The notes under the pieces were generated by a model. The model ran no database searches, was not told the DNA's origin, and saw only the letters and a program-made list of their open reading frames with translations. A stretch of DNA of 64,000 nucleotides from Ectocarpus siliculosus (lineage: Eukaryota > Sar > Phaeophyceae > Ectocarpales > Ectocarpaceae). Location of the stretch: the NCBI GenBank assembly GCA_000310025.1, contig FN649741.1:1353474-1417473 (forward strand). The letters are read 5' to 3'. Shown here piece by piece: positions 35,125 to 47,900 of this stretch (the first letter of the stretch is position 1; every line of letters starts with the position of its first letter). Both the position numbers and the translations under genes were made by a program.

Positions 35125-38100
35125 AAAACGTAACGACAACGATAACCACAACAGACATGGAAACGGCAAACGCTAACAATTGACCCGTGAACCGCATACA
35201 ACAGCAAAACAACAGCAACCAGCCCAACCACCGGCATTGACGAAGGTCTCACAAGAATTATCTAAAAGCACTTCTATAAAAGAATTCTGCCTTGTCGAAG
35301 CGGAACTCGGAGATTGGCAGAACAACAGCAACCAACTCAACCGCACAGAAAATAACACCAACATCGGAACATCTCAACAAGACATATATTTTTCAGTACC
35401 TTGTTGAAGCGGTACGCGGAGATGGGCAGGCCCTCCTCGAACAAGCGCAGCAGCTCGGCGTGGCTGAGCCCCTCGGGGTCCTCGGCGCTGCCCGTGCCGT
35501 CCGCGACCCCGACGATGAGGCAGGCGTCCCCGTACTCGCGGTTGAGGATCTTGATCATGTTCCCCCCGACGTCCCCGTCGGGTCCCTGCAGCAGAGAGAG
35601 GGAGGGAGGGAGGGAGGGAGGTTCGGAGGGTGGAGGTCGCAACAGAAGGTGCTTCGCGAGGAACGCTTCTTCGTCGCACGTGACACATGTTGTGAAAGAC
35701 GGTGTACCGTATCCAACAAGGGTTAGGGTGGCGGTCGCATGGAGGGAGGTTCGGGGGGTGAAGGTCGCATTAAAAGGCGTTTCGCCAAGAACGTTCGAGG
35801 AAAGCACGTGATGCACTGTGAAAAGAAGGTGTATCGAACCGGAAGGCCAGCGTACTCTGAGTACCACCAGCGCCGTGACACAATTTTCTGCCCCTTGTCT
35901 TGGCTGCCGCTGTTCGCGATCGACATCGACAAGAAAATCTGCCCCCGTCCCCCGCCCCGTCCCCTCGCTGTTGGTGTATTTCTGTCCATTTCTCTCCACG
36001 TCCTCACGAAACATGGTGACTCGTTCAAGTACAACATGCACATGTACTGCTGTAGAACCCTCTGATAATCTTCCTCCTTCTTCGGTCGTCTTACCCCAGT
36101 GAGCTTGAGGGTGAACTTCTGGCCCGCCTTGGGGTCGATGCCGCGGTTGCGGAGGGCCTCGTCGAGGAACACGAAAACGCCTTCCGATGTAACTCCATAC
36201 TCCTGCCCGCGCGACGACACGTGACAACATTCCATCGAACACATGAGATCAGGATCAGATCAGGCCGTGTCGGACATCAACAGCCGTTTTCGTGCAGTGA
36301 GCACTGCTGTGCCACAGCGGTGTTGCAGCAGGCCATGCCATACACCGTCCGGTGCCAACCTCGTGTCAAGCCAGGCCACATTACATCGCATGCACTATTC
36401 ACATCTCATCACAGTATACTGCGAAAAAATATCGTACAGGGCGCGCCACCCGCAAAATGACCTAGTAGGAATTAAGAATTCCGGGTTAAAAAAAGTTCGA
36501 AACTCAAGGAACTTGATCATAACAGACTCCGGCAAGGATACTACAGCACTCTAAAACTTCGTGGTCGCTGTTGCCTTACCTACCCCACAGAGGGGAACAA
36601 AGAAACGAGCCTCAGGCAGACCAAGAGCTTCATAAGTGGGGGCTCCGTATTTCGTACTGTACTCCCCATCCCGACCTGTGATATGTGGGTGAAGGCGTCA
36701 TCGACCCAAACCGGGTACCCACACCGCTGTGTGCAACAGGTACACAAAGTCGAGCGCGTGTTGCCATTGTCTGTTCCTACTCCTACATGCACACACACAC
36801 CTTGTGGTTGATGCCCGCGTCAGGCTTGGAGGACATGAAGGCGGAGGGGAAGGGGGCCTGGCGCTGCGCGGCGCGGGCGATGATCCAGTTGATGTCTTGC
36901 GGGATCACCTGTCGTCACACGCAAGGAAGACAATCATCCCAACGGGGTCAGCACCAGCTGCAGCAGCACCAGCAGCACCAGCAGCGGCGGCTGGCAACAG
37001 CGACGGCAATGTGCGGTAACGGTTTTGGCTCAATGCCTTGCCCGGCGAAGGATTCGTGCGTGCGTACACGCCAGGACCGAGTTGATCCTGGGCGCTAACT
37101 GACTACCATAGCGGGGAGGTAAACAACAGCGAGCGGTATCAGAGACATCCGCGTAGAGACAGGGTGGCTAGCAGGCTTCACTCCCAACTGGATGGGCTAG
37201 TCTTCCACACAGCACTTGGCGGTATTTCCGAACATTGTCCCGCTTCAAACCTTGCCTATTGCAAGGGATACTTGGACGATATCTGATTCTGATTCCTCCC
37301 GCGTGCTAACCGAACACGTCAACCAAAACAAACACGCCTGCATCCGTGAGCCCCTCTTCTTCGGGTATAACCCGACATCGATCCAATGCACCTTCAGCAG
37401 GCCCTGCAAGCAAGCCCGTCTTCTCTCAGTACACTCGCCATCACCTCGTTACGCACTTGCCTTAACGTGGAAGGACAAACCAAACCAAACCGTACCCCCC
37501 CCCCCCCCCCGTTCCCACGACGGCGTACCTGCTCGTCGGGGCCGAGGTAGAGAAGCTCCTGCTTGCCCCACAGGTCCTTCACGTACCGGCGAGTCTCCTC
37601 CGTGCCCACCAGAAGGTCGAGGAGAGCGTCGCTGAAGGCCTTCACGCCCTTGCGGACGGCGTGGTCCTTGGCGCGACCCTACAACACGGCGCGAAGCACA
37701 CACACCACCACCACCACCGCTCGCGTCATGTAGTGTCTACTGTACTGTCTACAGCAGTGAGGGTATTGTGTACAGAACGGAAGCGATGCTGTGTCCAACG
37801 GCAAACGTGCGTGCCAACATGTATCCCACCACAGGGGGCTGAGAGGAGGCTATTCGTACACTTTGGCAGCGGTTCGCGAATCAAGCAAAAGCTGAAGCAC
37901 AAGATACACAACACCCACACACGAACGCATCAGCTCCTGACACCTACACACGCGCGAAACGCAGAGGAAAGTCTTCCGTGTGGACTCAGGTCATCGCTGC
38001 CCACCGCGCGAGCGAAAATCGTGAGCGGCAGCAGCTACTGAACGGTGCCATTACGGCCAACTAAAAAGATAAACACGTGTCTGCTGCTGTGACGTACCGT

Positions 38101-40191
38101 GGAGTTTGTAGTGTCGACGAGTACGACGGCCTTGCTTCCCCCCTCCGGGATGTCCTTGTTCTTCAGCTGCTGCGCGTACGCCAGACCGTAGCACTCGTCG
38201 AACTGCCTACCGGCCTCGATCGCGACCTAAGCAGCAAAGAAAAAAAAATGGGGGGGGGGGGGGGTATGCATATGATTGGGAGCCAATTAGATGGGATCAC
38301 CTCCGGCACGGGAACGCCACCAACTGCAGAGTCCCCCCCAACTACTTGATATCGGTATACCATCTCCGTTGGCGCTTCTCTTTCTTCGAACAACGAAAGC
38401 CAATCAAATTGCCGTAGAGGACGGTAATAATACCCATGCCTAGCACGCGCGCGTCATCGATTCCCGCGGCCAACCCGCCCGCCCGCGGCGGTCCACGGCC
38501 GCTGCGCGGGCGAGATCTCTGCTCTCAACCCAGCAGCCGCTGGAGTCGTCAACTCTTCCGCCGCTTCTTTCCGACGCGACGGTGGTGACCACAGATTTCA
38601 AGTCAGGATACTGATGCAAAGAGGTAAGGTACACAAGCATGCCGCTGTCGTCAAGACCAATCAGAGTCAAGAGCGATGCCGACACCATGTGCTATAGGAA
38701 ATACGTCTAACTAGAATAACACCTGTGGTATTGTGCATCGGACCTGTCACTGCATTGGCTTCCAAGAGACACGCAGCTGTCAAACACCAAAGAACATGCC
38801 CTCCAAGTGTCGCTCTTTGACTGGACCCCTCCCCACGTGCAATCAGTCGCAAAGCGGCAGGCAAAACACGCCCTCGCCGTGCCCACAACGAACAAAAAAA
38901 TAAGTGTCACCACAAACGTGACACCACACCTACATACCTGCTCCGACGTCTGAGGGGTGACGATCCTCATCCCCCCCCGAGCGATGTCTCGGAAGCGGCA
39001 GTGGAAGCCGTTGAAGCGCCGGCCGTGGACGAAGAACACCCCGAACGGCACCTCGGAGCCGCTGCCCTCCTATTGGTCGGTCAGAAAGAGGCACGGCGGG
39101 ATATGTTACGATCATTGGGGGTACACGGCGCTAGATTGTTTCGTGTCGAACCGGCACATATCGGAACGAACAGTCATCGTTTTCTCGGCGAAACGACAGT
39201 AGTCATCAAGCAGTAATAGGAAAGGGTGTTACTCTGTCTCAGCGAAAGCGGCGATTTTCAGTGTGTATGCATCTGTCTCCCAATCGTCCCGCGAACGGGC
39301 GTCCCCGGAGCATCCGTAAGCAAGCATGCTTCCAACAACAACACGGGACCGCTTTTCTGGTTTGACCTGATTCCCCCGCCCCCACCAAGAGGTTGATCGG
39401 TCTACGCACTACATGAAAGACCAAATAGCTAGGGCCGACCCGGGTGCGCTGTTTCACCTTTAGCTCGTCTTCGGTCATGAGCAGGCGGGGGTCCACGCGG
39501 AGACTGAGGGCCCAGCGGTTGGGCATGAAGAAGTTGGTCCTGTAGGTGGCCATCACTCCGTCTACCATCTTCAGCAGCAGCCCCTGTTGTGAGACGGTGT
39601 GGAGGAAAACAGAAGGCAGAGGCGAGCAAGCACATGGGGGGACAGATACATCAAACCAACATGAAAACGAGCATGCCAAAAAGAGGGCCCACACGCATGA
39701 AGACACCAAAACACAGATGAAAAGCCCGCAGAGCCGAAAAAATAATGATTGAGGGAACCACCTAACTATCGGTCGTCGCTTGGCACAACCGGCTCAGCTT
39801 TACACTTGATCCGCGCAAAAGGAAAAGGTGTCCCCCTTTCTCCTAACAAAAAAAAAAAAAAAATGTGCAACACGCCCAGCGGCGGCCACGGGTGCAGCAA
39901 GGTTGGCCGGTACTGTACGGTGGACCTCCCCGAGCCATAACGCGAGGCAGCCGATACCCGCGGCTACCCCAAACACAAGTGGTTCCGTGTGGAGCACGGC
40001 ACGGCAGTCGTTTCGTGTCTGGTATACAAATAGGAGATAAGGAAACCGTCCAAATCATCATTGCATCGACGCCAATACAGCTAGCTGCCAATATTTACCA
40101 AGAGCGCTAGGGGCACACAGCTGTTCCTATGCCACGCATCTCCGTGAGGCAACGTGCTGCGTCGCAACCACGCCGACACAACGGCAAGCAT

Positions 40192-40257
<66 letters not shown>

Positions 40258-42215
40258 GACAGGGAAAGAAAGACAGAGAAAGACAGATATTGAGAGCTTG
40301 GGAGAGAGAGAGAGACAAAGAGACAGCGATAGAGACAGACCTAGACAGAGCAGGCGCAAGCGTCCTTCAGCAGCAGATGACCCGTTCGACATCAACGCTA
40401 TCTCTTTGCACACCACGGTGTACAGCAGCAGTACCTGGACCATCTCGTGCTCCACGTCGCGCACGATCGCAGCTCTGATCTCGCCCGCCTTGGTCTTGGC
40501 CGCAGTCTCCGACATGTCCACGTCGGGCGAGAAGCGGGAGCAGAACAGGTCCGCCGCCGCGGCGGCGTGCCTCACGTACCGGGGGCTGTCCAGCCACTGG
40601 GGTGGGTCGGCCGTTGTAGGCGTTGTCGTGGGTAGTTGGTGTGTGGCGGGCGAAAGCAGCAGCAGCACAAAAAACACCGGTAAAGTAGATACATGACGTG
40701 GGGGGAACGGGGGGGTACTAAAGTCAATCGTTCGGTTCACGTGGTTGACGTCACAACGGGAACGGCCGTGGTGGTGGTAAGCGGGTCGCCGTATGTGGAC
40801 GGTCAGCCAGGAACATCGCTGCGCACCAAGCACAACAGCAGTTCCTCGCGTGTCGCGGCGCTCCAGACACGGCGTTTGTGGGTGCCATTCGGGGGGGGAA
40901 AGGTGCACCAATCATACCGTGCATTCCGCCCACCCCGCACAGTTGCACAGATGTCGGGCTGTTCCTACATACATCCAAGCAAAATGGCCGACCGGCTTTT
41001 GTAGCTCACGTGGTACATCTGCGACTTGGAGTATGCCCATGGGTGCGTCTTGTGGAGCACTCCGTAGACCATGTTAGCGAGGGCCACGATCACCTCCGAC
41101 GTTTCCAGACCCAGCCCCGGGTGCCTGCAAAACCAAAAAACCAAAAAAGAAGCGTTATTTCGTTTTGGTTCGGAGCGCGAGTCGAACCTTCTCAACTCGC
41201 GAGAGCGCTTGCTGCTGAATTCGGCAACGCGTCGAGTAAATAAGGAGCGCCGTGTGAGATGAGCAGAACAACAGGCACCCCCCACCAACACATTTTGTGT
41301 TCCTTTTCTTGAGACAAACGGAAGGAGGTTTGACGAACTCAGGCCGGAACAATACAGCGACAGCAGTCTCGAACAATATAGCGAGGAGATGCGCGGCAAA
41401 GCACACACAGATGTGGGTAAAACCTCCTGGGGTCACCTATTAGTAGAGGACGAAGGTTTAACCAACCACGCACGGTTTTCTCCTCAACGGTTGGGACGGC
41501 GAGAATAGAGAAAGATAAAACAGGACGCACACAACATCCAACAGCTTGTCAAAACAAGAAAGGGGGGACGGGGGAAGGCAAGGAAAAGAAAGCAAGACAG
41601 ACTCACTTCTCCAGCATGAGCTCGTACACCCGCTCATCCGCCCACTTGATCCTCCGCAAGTCCTTCATGACGGCGTCCCACGCGCCGGGCTCGTCCCAGC
41701 GGTCCTCCCAGCTTGCATCGATCTCTGCACCAGCTGCAGCGTCACCGGACCCCGCAACTGCCGCCTTTGCTGCGCTGCTACCGTCGCTGACGAGCATCCT
41801 CATCTGCCAACGCCACAAACCATGAATAAAACCGACACAAACGACCTCAAGTAAAAAAAATTAAATCACCCTGAAACTATCACCGTGGCGGTGGCGGTAC
41901 CGCGTGGTTTCGTGAGAGGCGAAACCTTATGAAGGACGCGTGGGTCTTGTCCCACGTGACGACGCCTTGATAAACACTGGGTATGAGCTTAAGTTCAGTG
42001 GCAGTCTTCGAGACCATTAAACCAGAGGAGCGAAACGACAAAATTGTCGCCAAATAACCACAGGAGAGAACTGCCGAACGACGACTGGGTCTCTAACGTC
42101 TAACGTACGTCCAAAGACTCCCGAGTTGTTAGGCAAACACGACAGCAGCGTGCAGCAGCTGCAGCAGCAACACACAACAGCAAACAACGCCGACGCCAAC
42201 AGCAACACCAACAAT

Positions 42216-42250
<35 letters not shown>

Positions 42251-44929
42251 CAACAGAAAACATTCGGCTGAGCCAGCCCGGCCGGAGCCCCTCTCCCCTC
42301 CAAACCACGCAACCAACTCACCATGGTGACGGAGCCGTTGCCCGGGTCGTCGACCACGTCAAGGTGGCACCGGATGGTCTCCAGCTGGTAGCTCTTCAGC
42401 AGCCGGAGGGCCTGGTACAGCGCCATCTTGGGCAGGACGTTCGCGGCGGCCATGGAGATCCAGTGCGAGCCCCGCAACTCCGTGGCTCCGGCCTCGGCAC
42501 CCTGGTAAGCTTCCACGTCCACCGCGATGCTCTCGGTGCCGCTCACTTCCTGCTTTCCTCGAAACAGGGGGGGTAGGGGGGTCAGTATGTGCTTGGTGTT
42601 GAGCTCTCGTTGGATCTGTTGACTAGGAGTCCTTCTTGAGATGGAGTACCGTTGTCTACTCGTCCTGGAGGAGCGGGTGCCGTACAGAAGGCCCGTGTTC
42701 GGTAGACACACCCCACAAGTTTTGGCTGTTGTATCTCAGCAAAGACAGCAGCAGTTGCGCCCTGCGCCTCCACGTGAACGCGCGCGTGGTTGGCTGATTT
42801 CGTCTCTGTGCTATTATATTTTTCGCTCACTCTCCGTGACCACCACTGCTCCTACTATCTCAAGCCACCTTCCCCACCGACACCCCTCTCTCCCATCCCT
42901 CCCTCTCATTCTCACTCTCACCCCCGCCCCTATACCCACCTCGTACAGGACGCGGTGCTTGCAGAAGCGGCGGGGGTGGCTGTGTTGCACGAACTCCGGG
43001 TCGCACCGCGACAGGTACTCCATCATCGCCTCGGGCTCGAACATGGGCCCCGGCTTAGCGTGCGCCTCGTTCTCGAGCCACTCCCCCGCCTGCACCGACG
43101 CCGCGTACTCCAGCACCTCGCTCGCGTGCGCGGCCGCGGGCATGACCGCCGCCGCCGCCGCCCGCCGCGCCTTCCCGGCCTCCGTGTCCTGGGGGATGGC
43201 CTCGGCGAAAAATACGCCAGCCGCGTGCCCCCCGGCGGCGTCGGGCGGGACTTCTTCTTGCTTCATGTACCCGAACAGGTAGACGGCCAGGTTGCCGTCT
43301 CGGGAGGGGAACGCGTGGACCTTTCGGACGGGGGGAGGTAGGGGGGGGGGGGTGGGATGGTCTCGCATTGGAAATAACGGCCATCAAGACTGCTATCAAG
43401 CGCGCCGCCTTGTTGATGTATGGACGGACGGCGTGCGTGTGTTTCGAGAGTCACAATCACACGAAACCCGGAAGGTCCACCAAACACCAAAAAATAATGC
43501 TAAGGTGTTTAGCGAAACGCGCAGCAAGCATGGCCTAAGTACCACCAAACGCCGGAACCAACTACCAACACTACTCTTTACGCTTCTGATGCCATCGCCC
43601 ACAGCGCCGCATCAAGCAGCCCCCCTGCAACACCACCACCATGACTTAGCCACGACCCCGGTGCACGCTCCCACCTGCGCAAGGGACAGAGTCGAGCGAC
43701 AAACAACAACCTCACAACTTCCGCCCCCGCCACCCGTGCTGCTTATACTCTGTTACCACCAGCACCGTCACCGACAACACGGACACCAACACCACCAATC
43801 GTGGACGTACCCGTTGAAGGCTTCCGTCCGCCTGAGGAAGGGAGTCGAGCAGCCTCAAGATGCCATCGCTCCTGCCCTTGGTGGACTGGACGAACGTCAT
43901 CTCCTTCATGTTCTCCACGTCGCGCTGGTGCCGCGGAATCGTTTCGAGTTTTGGCAAACAAAACACCAGAGTCGTTTGGCAAGCGACAAAGGTGGCAAGA
44001 AAGGAGGACCGCGGAACAACAAACAACCACCCGGTAGCGTTGGTTGCAACAAGCCGTCTGTTTTTTTTTTGCCGAACCCACAATATTATTGCAAATGGAT
44101 GGTGATGGTGGACGTTAAACAACTTGCTCAAGCGCAAGCAGCGAAGAAGAAGCTCCGACACAACTCCAAGCATCTCCGTACGAACCCCGGTTGCCGTCGA
44201 TTTTGCATTCGCAATGGTACGCGACGGTCACGCGGTCCTTGGACAAGGCTACGACTGTGGTCAAAGGGGCCTTTTTGATCCGCCGAAGGAAGTCCTGTGG
44301 GGAGGGGGAGATGAGAAACTCAGGCCTAACGCACCTGGAAGTGGAGAGTGATGTCTTTCGTGGGAGTCAATCGCTCGACGCCATTCGCGTCCACGTGGCC
44401 CCCCTTCAACCGGAACCATGACGGGGTTCATGCGGCGTATCCGTTACACATGGAAACACGCGGGTAGCGCGGCGGTCGGACGGTTAGACGAGGAAACCTT
44501 GCTGTGGAAGGGGCTGTTTCGAGCACGGGGTGTATTTTTCAGACTCTCGGCGAGAATGCGTGACGAGAGTGTGAACAGACAAACTGTTTACTGTTGGTTT
44601 TTGTATCAAACTAATTAACGCCAGCTCCACTTAATCAAGTGTCGTGCCATGTATAACGTAGTGCTTAATAAAACTATTGTGTACCCTTTGCTCTTCATGT
44701 AACCAGCGTCAATTCCACTCAGCTACATAGTATTACGAGGTCGTGCTTGAAACGACCATGCCCTAGTGGTAAGAGGCTGTACCTCGAGCATAGAGGATAT
44801 GGCCCCCAGGTGTTGCAACCTTGACTCTTCCGTGGTCTGTCGGAAGTAGGACGCCGGCATGTTCCTCAAGAACCTTAGCAGAACCAATCGACGCAGAGAG
44901 AGAAAGAGAGAGAGCGAGAGAGAGAGAGC

Positions 44930-44961
<32 letters not shown>

Positions 44962-47900
44962 GAGAGAGAGAGATAAGAACAACGAGATGCCCGCAAGAGA
45001 GCGAAGAACAAGAGACAAGGGGTGGGGGTACGGTGGCGGCGAGGACCGGGAGGATGGACGGACAGGGCGCAAGCTAACCCTACTCGGTTAAAATGAAGTT
45101 GACGAGGAAATAGAACAGGGAGGGGGTACGCAGACCCTATTCCATAACCCTAACCCACCATCCCCGATTGCACGTTTTATCCAACATGTCTACGTACTAG
45201 GAAAGAACCCTGCCAAGGCTACTGCTCCGTACGCACGTTCGTGTAAACACGCACACCAATAACTTGTAAAAAAGAGAGTTTTCGTTTTCGGCTCACTGAG
45301 GCTGACATCTGTTGATTGGCCAGTGCGGTCGATGCTGATAAACTCACACACACACACACACACAGTCAGGCAGGCGGGCAGGTGGAACCCAACTCACCAG
45401 TCGACGGCCCCCTCGTGGGTGCGCTGCTGCTCCTGCCAGAGCTCGTGCAGCAGAGACTGCCTCGCCATCTTCTCCAGCTTGAGCTCGTTGCGCGGCATGT
45501 GCGCCCACGAGGACGTCGCGGGAGACGACGAGAACGGAAATGCCGTGCCCTGGAGGAGCATCGCGGCCCCCCCCCCGCCGCCGCCGCCGCCGCTGGCCGC
45601 GCCTTGCCCAACGTTGAAGGTGGTGCCGTGGCTGATGGCGTGCGCCGAGGAAGAGGCGTTCTTGTTGCTGCGCGGGGGCGTTAGACCGCCGCGTTGCTTC
45701 TTCGAGTCGTAGTCGTCTTTGTGAATCGAGGAGGACGCTCTCTGCTGCGGAATCAAGGACGGACGGTCAGAGGGTTGTGTGATGGGTTGATGATCAGAGG
45801 GGTTGTGAGCAGGTTAAGCCTTCCTTTCTGTCTGGCAACGAGAGCACAGGCGCATTAACCGGGGGGGGGTAGTGTGGGCATGGCCTTCAAAAAGGAACAC
45901 ATTTCCTCAGAGTCTGTCGAGGACGATTCTTTTACCTATTCACACAACAAGCTTTCTAAGAACACATGCGCAACTCCGCTTCAGCACCACAACGTTGAAC
46001 ATGAACGAGTTAAGTCCGCAAACGCTCGAGCGTGCTGCTTGCTTCGGGGTACAACTACAACACGTCCCCTGGGACTGCGGTATCACCTTGAACGGGTATT
46101 CTCTCAGTGATGTATGTATATTCTATAAACCATTCATCATGAGGGGTAGCGGGTGGCGTTTCATACACGGGTCGCGTCTGACGGAAGCCCGGTGCATATT
46201 CCCATGGTTGGCAGTCTCTATCTCGCTCCTTGATGCTGCACGAAGCTAGGAAAGGGCATGTGTGGAGTGGAGACTGCACCAGCAACCCTGGATGCCACTG
46301 CTTCCGCGGACGAGGTCGCCGCACACGAGGAGCTGGCGACCGAACTAAAAAAGAAAATCATGGAAACGAGCTACGCCGCATCTGCATCACGGCCACAAAA
46401 GGTAGTTCCGGCCAGGAAAAAGCACGCCACTCTCAAGTCGCCCCCGACAAACACTACGGCTCATTCGAGCACTACACCACCATGCCTTCTCCCGCTTGCT
46501 CCTCGCAACAATAGAGCCCGTTCTTTGCTCTCTCTGTCGCAAAACTAGAGAACGAATTGCAGCCTGTGTGTGCGTGCATTTCTAGCTCTTGGTGCGTGTC
46601 ATGCCTTCGCTCGCGCGCACGGCGCAACAGTAGATTGCTTTCGTCGTTCCCGCGAACTCAGAACTAGGCAATGTCTTGCAGCCTGGGTATATGCACATTT
46701 CTTGCTGTTGGCGTCTACAGCACGAAGTGCGTCTACCCAGGCCGAAAGACGACCCCCAGCGACGAGACAGAGGAAACAAACGACGACAGCAGTACTCCAC
46801 TGGTGCGCCGTGCACGCGAGCGAAGGCATGGCGCGCACTAAGAGCAAGGAATGCACGCACGCACACACAGGCTGCAAGACGTTCCCTAGCTTTGCGTCGG
46901 ACGGAACGACGAAAGGACGCTGAAAAACAAACCCAAGGAGACCATAGCCCGTGCATTCCTCTGAGGTGAAAGTGGTGGACGTCAAGAGCAAGGAATGCAC
47001 CCACGCGCTGGCTGCAAGACGTTCCCTAGCTTCGGGACAGAGGGAACGACGAAAGAACGCTGAAAAGAAATTCCGTCGACAACCTAATCCGTGCATGCCC
47101 TTTGAAGTGAAAACTACCGCACGCCAAACAGTTGGCCAAGACCAAGGATGCGTTATACGGTGGAGGCAACGTAATCAATAGAATCAGTGTTTTGAGACGA
47201 AGGTCGCTAGTGGAGGATGAACTTGTGGACGCAAAAGAACGTTGACACGGGAGCTGCAGAAGGCGGGCATTCTCACGAAGAGCTTTGGGTGCGGTCAAAA
47301 GGTTTCTGAAAATACAGCCTCTTTGCTGCTAGAAGTGAAGACAGGTTCCCTTTTAAAATCAGACGTTAAGTCGAAAGGATGGGACGGTGTGCAAAAACGG
47401 GAGATCTGTGTTGATGGAAAATTCGGGAGATTTGTCTTGTAGGAACCTTTTGATGCCGAGACATGGCAGTAGATACTTCGATCGCCATCGTCTTGGTTTG
47501 AGATGAGCACGCTCTTGGAAATGCACTGTTTATAGAAACTACACGGATACTATGAATGAACAAGAAGAAAAGTGAAAGCAGGGATTGGGTCTTATGTATC
47601 GGAACTAGAATCGCGTGCTTTATTACAGGACATGTTGGGACGTACTTCCAGTACGCACAGTGCACCTCGCATGGCACTTACTGCATGGGTTTAATGCGGC
47701 AATGTGAAGGCGTATTGCCAAGTCTGTAACCGCGAGGAAGGTAGCTTGACGTCTGTGTGAAGAGTAACCAGTCTGTGTTTATTCTAATGCCTAAACGTCA
47801 ATTCGATTATCGCCTCGGTGATATCTCGCGGGGGTGCGACAAACCGATACCATACCCAGTGCCCCCAGTGGTTCCGGAGCACGCACGGTTTCATCGCGTC

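Noticed and set aside
43712-44278. Large plus-strand frame covering GDH2 exons
   Set aside because: It is the antisense shadow of the GDH2 exons 44294-44190 and 43924-43811.
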